Positions 47,947-59,640 of a stretch of 64,000 nucleotides of DNA are shown one piece after another. Within the stretch, counting starts at the first letter, position 1; every line of letters starts with the position of its first letter. The translations under genes and the position numbers were made by a program. Source of the stretch: Atherix ibis (Eukaryota; Arthropoda; Insecta; Diptera; Athericidae); assembly GCA_958298945.1 (NCBI GenBank), contig OY282607.1, forward strand, positions 30,698,500-30,762,499. Direction: 5' to 3'. Below the pieces are notes generated by a model. It did no database searches. It was given only the letters and a program-made list of their open reading frames with translations, and had not been told where the DNA came from.

Positions 47947-48880
47947 TTGGGTTGTTCGGAAAGTAATTTCGTTTTTTTTTAAAATAAAATTGAAATACCC
48001 ATTTCTAATAGTGAATTAATATTTTATTCAATTTAATTTTGTCCAGTCTGATCTTATACCCTTTGCCATCTTTCTAGTAGTAGCATGATTCCACGCTCAT
48101 AAAATATTTGTTCTTTGCTGGTAAAAAACTGATTCAAGTGATTTTTGACCTCCTCATTTGAATTAAACGTTTTAAAATCTAAAAAAATTTTGTAGAGACC
48201 GGAACAAATGATAATCGGAAGGTGCTAGATCTGAAGAGTATGGTGGGTATGGTGGTATATCCCATCCAAGCTCTAAAAGATTTTGCTGAGTGGTCAAACT
48301 TGTATGTGGTTTCGCATTATCCTGTTGGAACACTATACCTTTCCTATTGACCAATTCTGACATTTTTTCTTTAAGTGAATCATTCAATTTATCCAACTAA
48401 TGATAGTACACTTCAGAATTGATCGTTGTATTGCTTGGTAGAAGCTCAAAAGAAACGATTCCTTCGAAATCCCACCAAACAGATAGCATAACCTTCTTTT
48501 TTTGATGAATATTGGCTTTCGAAGTACTTTGAACAGGTTCATCTTTTCTACTCCAGGATCTTTTGCTCTTAACATTGTTATAAGCAATACATTTCTCGTC
48601 CCTAATGGATAATTTTCTTAGCATTTGAGAAGCAAATCAGAAACGTCAATGCGACTGTACAAATTTTTTCCCGTAAGAAGATGAGGAACCCATATATCGA
48701 GCTTTGAGATTAAACCTAGCCGTTTCAAGTGATCATGAACAGTCGAATTAAATAAAGTTAATCCCTCAGTGATCTCACGAGTTGTTATTCGTCGGTTTGC
48801 ATCAGTTAATGCGTTTATTGTGTCTTCATCAGCTTCAACTGGCCTTCCAGAATAACGAAATTACTTTCCGGACAACCCAA
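47947..48880 (-). mobile_element. mariner family F, 5'-deleted
   Basis: Left end TTGGGTTGTTCGGAAAGTAA and right end inverted TTGGGTTGTCCGGAAAGTAA, flanked by TA on both sides. At 934 bp it is about 350 bp short. On the minus strand the terminal repeat runs within a few bases into YSGRPVEADED, so the leader and roughly the first 50 codons are gone while the terminal repeat survives. Subfamily not assigned; it has features of the cecropia/irritans group. Confidence 0.88.
48140..48865 (-). pseudogene. mariner family F transposase pseudogene
   Basis: Order on the minus strand: GRPVEADEDTINALTDANRR, ITTREITEGLTLFNSTVHDH and KLDIWVPHLLTGKN, the second helix-turn-helix and linker. A stop follows DLLLKC. 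D1 lies in LSIRDEKCIAYNNVKSKRSW. Then KKKVMLSVWWDFEGIVSFEL, a stop, and LNDSLKEKMSELVNRKGIVF. D2 is in QQDNAKPHTSLTTQ and D3 in PYSSDLAPSDYHLF, 34 residues apart. The C-terminus breaks at NFFRF before the usual GIxxLxxRWQKxI tail. Confidence 0.82.
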
Positions 48881-48884
48881 TACT

Positions 48885-49237
48885 TATAAATAATTCGTAT
48901 AAAATTTAGTTAATATTTCGGTAAAATTTTAATTTTACCGAAATGGTCATTTAAATGAAATACAAATAACATTAATTTTTTTTTTAATATTACGTGAATT
49001 ATATGAAATACCATACATAAAAAAATTAGTTTTAAAAAAAACACAACTGTTAAAAAAAAAGATATAATACTTTTAATGGACCATTTAAAAGTTATTTCAC
49101 AATTTCTTCAAGTAGGAATATAGAAAGTTTTTTCAATATAAGATATGGAAAAAATAACACGAAATTAAGTACGGTGCTTGGCTACGATAAGTTGGCAAAT
49201 TTTCCTATCCAACACTCCAAAAGCAAATACAATAAAT
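48885..49237. other. AT-rich spacer
   Basis: No feature recognised between element F and the family C fragment. Confidence 0.5.
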
Positions 49238-49238
49238 A

Positions 49239-49413
49239 CGAGGGTCGTTCAAAAAGTCCTTAGAAAAAGATGGAAAAAACTGTTTTTTTTTAAAAAAAAT
49301 TTTAATTTTTCAACATAATCTCCTTTTAGCTCTATACACTTTTCCAACCGTTTTTCCAAAATTTTTATCCCGTCCAAAAAATAGGATTTCGGAAGTCCTG
49401 CAAAATACTCGTA
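49239..49413 (-). mobile_element. mariner family C fragment (C2)
   Basis: Starts with CGAGGGTCGTTCAAAAAGTC and continues as the inverted 3' end of family C, including codons for the C-terminal ILEKRLEKCIEL-type tail (minus), up to the equivalent of GAGTATTTTGCAG in C1. It then stops at the border with the Jockey-like LINE. The rest of the element is absent. Confidence 0.85.
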
Positions 49414-51215
49414 CATATGGATGCTAAATTGAGCAAATATTTATGTACTTTAAAGCCAAGTGCAAATGTCTTTCAAAAGATAGACAAAATTTCTGGCAGG
49501 AAAAGGATGGATAAAGTTACGGTTATGGATGAGGATGGTAAACCTATCTCCATGAATCCGGAAGCCACTGCAGATGCATTCGCAAAGTTTTACGAAAAGC
49601 TCTGCGTGCAAAGACCGCCAAACCCGCAAGGTGAATTCGCTTCCACAGTGATTGGCAGAATTGGGGAGTATATAAGGACCGGCGTGCCGCAATGGAACCT
49701 TAGTGGCAAAAATAGAGCCACTTCTACAAAATTGAATAGCCTATTTCTTAAACTTAAGGAAATATACCATTACTTAAAACACTTAAACAGCAAAAAGTCA
49801 TCGGCTCCAGATGGAATCTCTTACAACTAGAAGAGATGAACGCAATTCCATCCAATCAATTCGGATTCTGAAAGGACTACTCTACCCTGGACGCATTACT
49901 GAAATTGCACAGCGATATTACCGGGGGATTAAACATCAAAAGAAGCACGGTTATCTGCAGTCTAGACATCAAGAAAGCATTCGACACAGTGTAGTGGGAA
50001 TGGACTGCTGTTCAAACTTATAAAACTAAAAATTGATCGAAGACTGATTTTTATGTACAGATCGTTTTTGGCTGACAGACTCTTCAGTGCAAAATTTCAC
50101 AAAAAGATATCGGTCAAATTCCCACTACAGCGGCCTGTACTATATAGTATATTCATCTTCGACATTCCTCCACTGCCTGACTGCGGCACTCTTTATTACG
50201 CGGACGACACCCTAGCATACGCTACTTACGACAATCGCAGGATTGCGTTAAAATTTATCAAGGAGGCACTGGAAATAATTCTGGAATTTTACAAGAGGTG
50301 GGGAATCGAAGTTAATTCAGAAAAAAACGCAGATAATATACATTCGCAACTATTCAAAACAGGGACTTTGGAAAATAGCTGCAAAAAATAAAATTTCTAT
50401 TGTGCGGCAGCTGAGTTGAATTTGAGAAAGGCACTTCGGGTTTATTACGGGATAGCATTTCTACTTAAAAATAGATATGGTCTATCTATAGATACAAAGC
50501 TGTTACTATACAAACAGCTTATTAGACCTGTATTGACGTACGGCTTCCCTATTTGGTTCACGATTTCGAGGAGCCAGGCAAGAAGATTAGAAAGGTTTGA
50601 GATACGAATACTCCGATATTGCGTAAACTTATTTTTCACTAACGATGGAAAATACTTCTCCAACAAAATTCATTACGAAAAATCAAAAATGTCTCCTCTC
50701 TGCGACTAAATGATCAACATGTCCAAAAAATATCTCCAAAAGGTCATCGCTCATCCTAATCATCTCATTAGGAATATCCCCAATAATCAACAATACAACA
50801 ATACCTCAACCTACCTATCACCATTAATAATCATTGATGAAGTCTATGAAGATCTTTTCAGCACAACCAACAGCGTTAAATTTTATGATGCGGTCAGAGG
50901 GGGCATGCACTTCGGCTAATTTTAATTTAAGATTTAATTTAAGTTTAAGTTTATTGTTACTATGTTTTGTTACCTATGTTAATTCAAAAGTTATATACCT
51001 GACAAGACATACATAAGTTGAAACGTATCGCAACTGAGAGTTCAGCCTGAGCGCTTAAGAAAGTAGGATAATTATCGCATTAGGCATCAGATTTAGCCTT
51101 AAGATTAGCAGTAAGATACTACTATACAGTTCTAGTATAAAAGTTAAGATAAGAGCCAAATGTACTAAAATTAAACTGAATAAAAATTTAATTTAAAATG
51201 TTTTGTTCGAATATT
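49414..51215 (+). mobile_element. Jockey-like LINE, 5'-truncated and decayed
   Basis: Plus-strand order: a linker frame 49417-49830 (LSKYLCTLKPSANVFQKIDK, then LKHLNSKKSSAPDGIS, the RT entry motif KSxAPDGI). After a frameshift come PSNQFGF and STVICSLDIKKAFDTV at about 49845-49990, with the polymerase-motif Asp. Then LYYADDTLAYATY (50190-50225), the catalytic YADD box, and RWGIEVNSEKN. DTKLLLYKQLIRPVLTYGFP follows (50490-50550), typical of the thumb. The 3' tail runs to an A-rich end near 51200. Endonuclease absent. Several frameshifts, so inactive. Confidence 0.75.
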
Positions 51216-51305
51216 CGTGATGCAATTTTCTTAAATGCTTTTATAGCCATTAGAACATTTTTCATTTCGGAGTTTTTATAAACACGTATGTTAGCTTGAA
51301 TATTA

Positions 51306-52556
51306 ACAGTTCGGCTGAAGAGTTTAGAACGTTGACATCTAGATGGCGCCTCTTGCAAGACTTAATTATCACAAAGCACCATTCTTCAATTCTTCAAATG
51401 ATTCCTGTCAAAATTTGACAGCAATCGGTCGATTGGTTCGTGAGATATTGCATTTTGAGTGGAGCAACTTTTATTATTGAAAAAAAAAATGGATAAAGAC
51501 GAATTTCGTGTATTGATAAAGCATTGCTTTTTGATAAAAAAAAATACAGTGGAAACCAAAGCATGGTTTGACAAACGTTATCCGGACTCTGCTCCAGCTA
51601 TTTCAACTGTGGAGTATTGGTTTCGTCAATTTCGAACTGGTCGTACGAGCACAGTTGATGCAGAACGCAGTGGACGCATTAAAGAGGTGGTGACGGCAGA
51701 AAACATCAAAAAAATCCACAAAATAATTTTAAATGACCGTAAAGTGAAGTTGAGCGAGATAGCTGAGACTCTGAAGATATCGAAAGAGCGTGTTCAAGTG
51801 GGTGCCGCGTGAGCTCACTGTGGACCAAAAACAACAACGTGTTGATGATTCTGAGCAGTGTTTGGAGCTGTTCAAGCGCAATAAACCCGAATTTTTGCGT
51901 CGATATGTGACAATGGATGAAACATGGCTCCGTCACTACACTCCAGAGTCCAATCGGCAGTCGGCAGAGTGGAGAGCGAGCGACGAACCGAATCCAAAGC
52001 GTGGAAAGACGCAACAGTCGGCTGGCAAGGTGATGGCGTCTGTATTTTGGGATGCCCATGGTATAATAATCATTGACTATCTCCAGAAGGGACAGACGAT
52101 CAACGGCGACTGTTATATAGCGTTATTGGATCGTTTGAAGAAAGAAATCGCTAAGAAACGGCCTCATTTGAAGAAGAAAAAAGTGTTGTTTCACCAAGAC
52201 AATGCATCGTGTCACCAGTTGATGAAAGCGATGGTCAAACTCAATTAATTGGGCTACGAATTGGTTCCCCATCCACCGTATTCTCCAGATCTAGCCCCCA
52301 GCGACTATTTCCTATTTGCAGACCTCAAGAGAATGCTCGCTGGCAAGAAATTTAAGACCGATGATGAAGTGATTGCCGAAACTGAGGCCTATTTTGAGGC
52401 AAAACCGAAAGAGTACTATAAAAATGGTATCGAAAAGTTGGAAGATCGCTATAATCGCTGTATCGCCCTTGATATCACCCTTGATTCATAAAAAATGAAT
52501 TTTGCAAAAAAAAATATTTTTACTGTGTTACCTTATAATCTTTTCAGCCGAACTGT
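51306..52556 (+). mobile_element. mariner family E (irritans/Himar-like), full length
   Basis: 1251 bp with terminal repeats ACAGTTCGGCTGAAGAG (left) and ACAGTTCGGCTGAAAAG (right, inverted) and TA on each side. Protein motifs are close to Himar-type elements (irritans subfamily): MDETWLRHYTPESNRQSAEW, ASVFWDAHGIIIIDYL, DLKRMLAGKKF. Confidence 0.9.
51489..52491 (+). pseudogene. Himar-like mariner transposase pseudogene (E)
   Basis: ATG at 51489 begins MDKDEFRVLIKHCFLIKKNT, followed by WFRQFRTGRTSTVDAERSGR and IKKIHKIILNDRKVKLSEIA. After ISKERV a deletion of about 15 residues causes a frameshift, and the frame resumes with FKWVPRELTVDQKQQRVDDS. D1 is in TMDETWL, D2 in FHQDNASCH and D3 in PYSPDLAPSDYFLF, in DD34D spacing. 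One in-frame TAA at 52246-52248 separates MVKLN from LGYELVPH. The C-terminal ETEAYFEAKPKEYYKNGIEK is intact to the end. Only these two lesions were seen, making it one of the least damaged copies. Confidence 0.9.
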
Positions 52557-52559
52557 TAT

Positions 52560-53773
52560 TTTTAAAAATTAATTATCTAATATTAAAAAAATTTGAGGAA
52601 AAATTGAAATATATTAAATAATATAAATATTCTAAAGATTTAATTAATATACCTTTATCATCATTCGGTGACGTATCATCCGTCATCTTGATTGGATTGA
52701 TTGTTTGAAGAATAATTCTCTGATAGAGTTTATTTAATAATTTTTACATAATTTTTAAATTTTTTTTTATTTGAATTATATTTTTTGTTACGTGATATTT
52801 CGACTTTCTTTACCAACTTTTCTTTTTTTAATTATTTTTTATTTATATGCTATTATCCTTTAAGAATAAATAAATTTTTTATGGTTATATTATTATATAA
52901 TTAGATTTAAAAAAAAATATATATATTTCTATATTAACTATATTACATTTTTTTTTTAAATTAAATACTATTGAATCACAATTTATTATAATTATTTATA
53001 ATATATTGAATTTTTTTATATACATACTTATATATAAATGCGTATGTATAGTTGCACGTATGTAAACACTTAAAATTTGCTAAATATTTTATATATGATT
53101 TCAAGCAATCAATTATAACTTTTTATGTATTTATTCGAATTTATTTACATAAAGTTACAAAGAAAATATCTTAACTTTTTTAATTTTTAATTTTTTAAAC
53201 ATTTGCCATACATTTTTTTTTTAAATATAATTAATTTTTTAGTTTTTATTATAATTTATTAATTATGTTAACTACATTTTTTATTATTATTGTAATATTG
53301 GAATTATTTACTATTGTAAAATTATTATTATATTATTTAATACTTAATTTATTATATATATAATTATATCTATATTATATTAATTTTTTTTTTTAAAAGA
53401 TAACACAAAATATTTATGGAATTTTTATATATATATATATTATTTCTTATATGAGATATTAAACGTTTATAATTAGCTGTTATGTTGATTGGCGCTTTTT
53501 TATATATTTAAAAATTATTTCATCCATTTTTTTATTAATCATTTTTTTCAGAATATATATTGAATGATCCTGTAAAGAAAAAAAAATCAAATAATAGATT
53601 ATTATAATATTTTAAATCAATAATTAATTTATGATATTTTATATTTCAAGAGAAATTATAAGCAAACATAAAAAGACATAAATATATATTAGCCAGTATT
53701 TTTGTTTTTATGTATAATTATATTTTCGAAGAATATTACAAATAATTTGCAATATTCTATCCAATGAAATTGT
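52560..53773. other. Extremely AT-rich stretch
   Basis: Almost pure A/T for more than a kilobase, with TA runs and oligo-T. No gene. The composition is lower in GC than the rest of the window, suggesting a long-undisturbed or late-replicating spacer. Confidence 0.6.
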
Positions 53774-53775
53774 TA

Positions 53776-54987
53776 CGAGGGTCGTTCAATAAGTACTTAG
53801 AAAATCCAAGAAATTGAGCTCGTAGTGTCGGTAAAGATTTTTTTATTGTAAGTAGGTTGCATTATCGACAGGAAAGCTATCAAAATTTCAGCTCGATCCA
53901 TAGCGTAGGTCAATTTCTATCGTAACAATGGAAAAAAGCGAGTTTAGGACTGTCATCAAACATCTCCATTTGAAAGGCTTAAGCCCGAAAGAAATCAAAG
54001 CCGAGTTGGATGCAGTTCATGGCACATCTGCACCTGTGTTTGAGACGGTTTACAATTGGGTGAATGAATTTAAACGTGGCCGTTCATCCACAAAAGATGA
54101 ACATCGTTCAGGACGCCCAGTTCAGGTGTTTACTCCTTAAATCATCGACAAAATCCACGATCTGATTTTGAACGATCGGCAAATTAAAGTGCGCAAATTA
54201 GTTGAGGCCATGGGCATATCACAAGGTACAGTCGCTTCAATTTTGCATGAAAAATTGTCTGTGAAAAAAATTTCGGCAAGATGGGTGCCGCGTTTGCTCT
54301 CAGAGGAGAATAAGCGCAATCGTGTAGTGGACTCTGAGGCTTTCAGATATGTCACTGTGGGTGAAACCTGGATATACTACTACACTCCAGAAACGAAAAT
54401 ACAGTCATCACAGTGGATTTTCAAGGGTGAACGGGCTCCGAAGAAGGCAAAAACTGTGCCATCGGCCGGCAAGGTGATGACCACGGTCTTTTGGGATTCG
54501 CAGGGCATCATTTTTATCGACTACTTGGAAAAAGGAAAAACAATAACAGGAGCGTATTACGCGTCGTTATTACAACGGTTGAGCGAGGAAATCAAAGAGA
54601 AACGCCCCATCTGAAGAAGAAAAAAATCCCCTTGCATCAGGACAATGCGCGTGTGCACACCTGCGCTGTTTCCATGGCCAAAATTGTGGAATTCAGAATG
54701 GAATTGTTGCAGCATCCCGCTTATTCACCAGATTTGGCCCCGATTCCCCAATCTGAAGAAATGGCTTCAGACGGTTCACTTCCAACGAGGACGTCATTGC
54801 TCAAACGGATGAGTATTTTGCAGAACTTTCAAAATCCTATTTTTTGGACGGGATAAAAATTTTGGAAAAACGGTTGGAAAAGTGTATAAAGCTAAAAGGA
54901 GATTATAAATTAAAAACAAAATAAATTTGTTTTTTTTAAAAACAGTTTTTTTCCATCTTTTTCTAAGGACTTATTGATCGACCCTCG
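53776..54987 (+). mobile_element. mariner family C, copy C1, full length
   Basis: 1212 bp, terminal repeats CGAGGGTCGTTCAATAAGTA (left) and CGAGGGTCGATCAATAAGTC (right, inverted), in a TA context at both ends. Holds a transposase frame with several lesions. Confidence 0.9.
53928..54880 (+). pseudogene. mariner family C transposase pseudogene (C1)
   Basis: ATG at 53928 starts MEKSEFRTVIKHLHLKGLSP, with NWVNEFKRGRSSTKDEHRSG completing the first helix-turn-helix. A TAA at 54138-54140 follows VFTP. The second helix-turn-helix (RKLVEAMGISQGTVASILHE) and WVPRLLSEENKRNRVVDSEA follow. About 14 codons are missing before FRYVTVGETWIYYYTPET, where catalytic D1 is Gly. D2 is kept in LHQDNARVHTC after a frameshift near 54612. 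The D3 motif is lost by a short deletion: YSPDLAPIPQSEE replaces PDLAPSDFFLFPN. Two of three catalytic Asp are gone. Confidence 0.88.
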
Positions 54988-54989
54988 TA

Positions 54990-56190
54990 AATTCGCTTAA
55001 AATTCCATTCCAGATAATTTTTTTTTACAAATTCTTTATGAGAAAGTAAAATTTTGCTTTTAGGGATATTATTTTACTATACATATTAATATTAAAACAA
55101 ATATTACCTCAGAATATTTTAACTTAAAATAATAAATAATTTAACAATACTTTCAAATTAATAAACTAAATTTCTTTAGAGAAATTTGTAAGAGTTGATA
55201 AGTTCGATAAACTAACAACAGATTTTGACTAAAGTAAATAAACTATTTTGAACTTTTAATTTGTAAAAAAATATATTTTTTTTGCCAATTTCAGATGAAA
55301 ATTATATAACTAAAAAGCATTGATACTCGTAACTTGTTATATATTTCTGTGTAATTAAGGGTATGAATCAAAAAATTTCATTTTCGTCCTATCAATCATG
55401 CTATCCTATCTATGTGAATTTGTTTATATAAAATGATAAGTAATAAATAATATACTTTAATTTTGAATTCTATATTTTCTTAGTTATATAAAAATATATA
55501 AATTTTCGCTAAATATTTGTAAGACGAAAAATCTTTGAATATTTATTTGAAATAATCATAAAATCTTCTAAATAGGAAGCTCCGATTCTTAAATCAAAAC
55601 AATATTCATCTAAAGATAATGTTATTCTCTAAAGAGTAGAATTCTATAAATTTTCACCATTTGCTTTTGGAATATTTTGAATGAAATTCCATCATTTGTC
55701 TTTATAATACTTTCTGCTCGTTGTAACTTTATCAATTTCGTGGGTTGGGATTTGTTTTGTCGTTGTTATCATTTTCATAAGCTTAGACGAATTTTCTGCT
55801 CTGTTTAGAAATTCAAAATTATAAAAATTCTCTTCTCTAACTTGGCTATTTATATTTATTTGCATGATAATCTTATTCGTTTTCTTGTTTAATCATACTT
55901 AAGGATATTAATATTTTGAGTTATACTATTGAGAATAATAAAATATACTAAATAATTATTTCAGTTTTTTTTTCTCCTTAAATTTGAATGCTATTACTAT
56001 AAGGGTAGATTATTATGAATGTTTGCATTTGATTGAAATCTACATTTATGATTAATTAGTAAATTTGTTCGGACGTGATTTTACGGTCAGTGCAGATGTA
56101 TAGGGAAACATTTTTTTTTTAAAGATTTTTTTAAAAGTTTTAAGTATAATTTAGAAAATTATTTTTTTTTATAAAAAATAGACTGGGTTA
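54990..56190. other. AT-rich non-coding DNA
   Basis: No supported feature. The start of element G1 probably lies within the last 150 bp, but I cannot define its terminal repeat. Confidence 0.45.
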
Positions 56191-56203
56191 AGACAATTTC
56201 ATC

Positions 56204-57283
56204 ATGGAGAGATATACGCAAGAATAACGTTTACAAGTTATTCAATTTTATTATCAAAATAATCGTTCTCCAATTGCAACTTTTCGTGCGCTTTTGCCAT
56301 TTTATGCTCGTAATAATCGTCCAACTGTGCTCGCTATTCGCCGAATTGGTAAAAATTTCGAGCGTACATTTTCTTTACATAATGTTCAAGTGCCAATAAG
56401 AACCACTCGAAGTAATGAAAATGTTGCTGCCGTTCAGGGAAGTGTTGCTGAAGACCGCAATTTGTCGATTCCAAGAGGTTCTCAAGAATTGGGACTGTCT
56501 CAAACCACAACCTGGCGGATTTTGAGAAAGGATTTGGGCTTGCATCCGTATAAAATTATTATCACTCAAGAACTGAAGCCATTGGACCATCGTAAATGTC
56601 GTGAATTTGTTGATTTTGTCTTGGAACAATTTGAAAACGATAACGATTTTTTCAAGAAAATCATCTTCTCCGATGAGGCTCACTTTCATCTGAGTGGTGA
56701 GGTAAATAAATAAAACTGTCGATTCTGGTGCGAAGAAAATCCACAAATTATTCATGAACACCCATTACATTCACCTAAATTGACAGTTTGGTGTGGTTTT
56801 TGGTCTGGTGGAATCATCGGTCCGTACTTCTTTCGAAATGAAGGTGGTAACACCGTTACTGTCAATGGAGAGCGGTATAGATCGATGACAACCAACTTTT
56901 TATGGCCGAAATTAGAAGAAGTTGATCTTGACAACATCTGGTTCCAACAAGACGGGGCTACGTGCCACACAGCACGTGTAACAACCGAATTATTGCGAGA
57001 AAAGTTTAGAGGTTCGATTATTTCAAGAAATTGTGACATTGAATGGCCTCCAAGAAGTTGTGATTTAACACCATTTGACTATTTCTTGTGGGGTTATTTG
57101 AAGTCATTGATCTTTAGAAATAAACCAGACTCTCTTCAAACTTTAGAAGTCAATATTGAACGTGCTATTCATGACATACGACTTGATTTAGTGGAAAAAG
57201 TGCTCGAAAATTGGGTTCATCGAATTCGTTCCTGCAAAAGAAATCATCGAGGCCATATGAATGATGTTTTATTCAGAACTTAA
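56204..57283 (+). pseudogene. DD41D (rosa-type) mariner transposase, nearly intact (G1)
   Basis: One continuous 360-codon frame from ATG 56204 (MERYTQE) to the terminal stop, broken only by TAA at 56225-56227 and at 56711-56713. Order: N-terminal helix-turn-helix (RRIGKNFERTFSLHN), second one (RGSQELGLSQTTTWRILRKD), D1 in KKIIFSDEAHFHLSGE, LTVWCGFWSGGIIGPYFFRN, D2 in WFQQDGATCHTARVTTELL and D3 in PPRSCDLTPFDYFLWGYLKS. Forty-one residues separate D2 and D3, so the catalytic class is DD41D. C-terminal RIRSCKRNHRGHMNDVLF is typical. Each stop is one substitution from a Gln-, Lys- or Glu-type codon. Terminal repeats were not found by eye. Confidence 0.9.
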
Positions 57284-57564
57284 TTGTATCGATTGTACTA
57301 TATATTATATAAAAAACATTTGAATTTCCTTAACAATTAGTGTGTTTTTAAAAAAAAAAGAAATCATATCACTCTTATTCGAAAACCCTCTACAACAAAA
57401 TTTTGAATCATACTTGATTCTTTTATTTGGAAGTAAACACCAAAAGGATAGAGGTTAAACGAATAAAAAGGTAGAATAATAGAAAATTTAAGAAACAAAG
57501 AGAAAAAATAATTTTATTAATGTAAATTATTTTGAAAATTGAAAAAAAAACAAATCAAAAAATG

Positions 57565-57985
57565 ACTAGGCAGGATAACCCAATTTGCCCAAGAAAATGA
57601 TTGACCCATAATAGAGAAGCTTCACTCCAGGGAAATTAGCAACAGATCAGATCTTCCGTCAGCTGCAGTTGATGGAAAAACTGTCGGAATATGGTTAACA
57701 AATTCACTTAGAGTAAAACTCTATACAGCAATGAGATATTTTAGCATTCCTAAATAAATTTATTAGACCGATTAGCCGAATCACTTATAAAACAATTTGA
57801 AGTACACGAGGGTCTTCTGTAAGGAGATGCGCATTTGTGCATTTTCTTTAAAGTTAGCGCCTAAAAAATGATTCGTGACTCTTGGCTTAGGATGAGCAGT
57901 ACATTTCCATACAGTTTGTATTTAGCATACATCGACGATATGGACATTATGTGCTTCAGAAAGATCTAGCCGACCTATACTAGAT
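57565..57985 (+). mobile_element. LINE reverse transcriptase fragment, second copy
   Basis: Close nucleotide similarity to 41970-42110 (both hold GAGAAGCTTCA, TCCAGGGAAAT and CAACAGATCAGATCTT). Plus-strand reading later gives RDSWLRMSSTFPYSLYLAYI and DDMDIMCFRKI, the polymerase YxDD box with Ala changed to Ile, and KMIRDSWLR, the motif before it. A GLLxGDAH patch stands for GLRQGDAL. Confidence 0.6.
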
Positions 57986-59000
57986 TCTCTGTTGTCACGC
58001 CGTTGATACTGATAATATAAAAATCAATAAAAAGACATCAAAATATTTGTTTTTATGAAAACCATTAATTAAACTAGTTTCAGAAATGTCAACTTAATAT
58101 TCACAAAATTCAAATTTTATTATCTTATATATCATTTAGTAATAAAAAAGATTTTTACCTATTTGAAGTTTTTATTATATATATTTTAATGATAAGCATA
58201 AGTATACTTAGAAAAGTATTAATAGAAATCAATAAAAAAAAATAGTCATAAAATTTGAAATTGAAAATGCGTTAGTATATGAATAAATCCTTTCAAAATA
58301 TTTTGTAGATCGAAAAAAAAATTTATAAATATTTACATATTATTTTTTTGATTTTCCATAGCAAATAAAACTAAATTTCTATGGAAATAATTAAAAAAAT
58401 AGTATATTCAAAATTCTATTTTTTTTTATAAACCAGTTATGTTTAAGATAGTCCTAATAAAATTATAAACAGAATATTTTAACTGTCTCAGAAATTATAA
58501 TGCAATAAAAAAATAAAAAGAAATATTTCTTAAAGACTGAAATTTTTGATTTTTTATAAATTATGGAATAAATTTTAAACATAAAGTTGTATAGTGAATA
58601 GTACGTGTATGCTGATTAAATTTAATTTAATGTATTTGAAGGTAAATAATATTTTAGCTTTACTATTTTATATATAGTAAATAATGACGATAAAAAAAAT
58701 AGTTTAAATATAAAAGAAGAATTTCTGAATGCTCTACTCTACGAGTGTGGACTGAAAGTTTTCTGCAATGCACCACTAGATGGAAAATTTTTCATATAGT
58801 TTTGTGTTGTTATATTGGCAATTCTGTTGTTTTGACACTTACTGATATAAATCGAAATATTTGTTATTTTGAAAATAGAAAAATATAAATCGTAGCAGCC
58901 ATTTATTTTTTTATTTGGAAGAAAATACTGCCAAAGATAAAAAATTAAATTTATATAATTTATTTGAAGATTCATCACCATCCTATTCTACTGTTTGTTT
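57986..59000. other. AT-rich non-coding DNA
   Basis: No supported gene or repeat boundary. Confidence 0.5.
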
Positions 59001-59004
59001 TTGA

Positions 59005-59640
59005 GTTTTCGAATTTTGACACGACAGTACACATGCAATTGATGAACCGTGTTCAGGACGACCAAAAAAAGGCAGCTATACGAAAAATTATAAATAAAGC
59101 ATATTAAAAATGCTGAGGAAAGCCTATGAAAATAACATGTTTCTGTCAAGGAGTTTATATCCTATACGATGAGTTGTGAAGAAATCAGCCGCTAATTAGA
59201 AAATTTGTTGAAGTTTTTGGGATGCTGACGGCCAAAGAAATGAAAAAATGGCTCTAACCATTACAAACAAAAGCTTCTGTATAATGTAAATACTTTGATT
59301 TAGGAAAATTCCACGGTGATGGCCAAGAAGAGTTCTCCTATATGACAATGTTTTGGCAAACTCAACTGAACTCACTCAGCAAAAATTGGCAAAATTAAAG
59401 TTCCAAATCGTTCAAAATCTGTCATATTCATTAGATTTGGCTCAATTGGACTTCCAACTGTTTTCGAAACTAAAAACAGACTTGTCTGTTCTTGCCAAAT
59501 GGTAGAGGTCATAGACGATTTAAAAAGGTATTTTGAGAATATTCAAAAAAGCCACTTTCGTGAAGTAATCGAGAAACTTGAGATAGATTGGAGAAAGTGC
59601 TTTAAACTTCGGACAAATTATATTTAAAAATTAAATGTAA
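59005..59640 (+). mobile_element. mariner family I, very decayed
   Basis: Plus-strand pieces: SFWDADGQRNEKMA (about 59215-59255, the FWDxxG motif), LLYDNVLANSTELTQQKLAK (second catalytic Asp region) and SYSLDLAQLDFQLFSKLK (third Asp region), with 34 residues between the two Asp. IEKLEIDWRKCFKL ends it. No terminal repeats, many stops. An old mariner lineage not matched to families A-H. Confidence 0.55.

Noticed and set aside
52560..53773. Near-pure AT stretch as mitochondrial insert or replication origin
   Set aside because: No mitochondrial gene fragments or origin motifs could be recognised; composition alone is not evidence.
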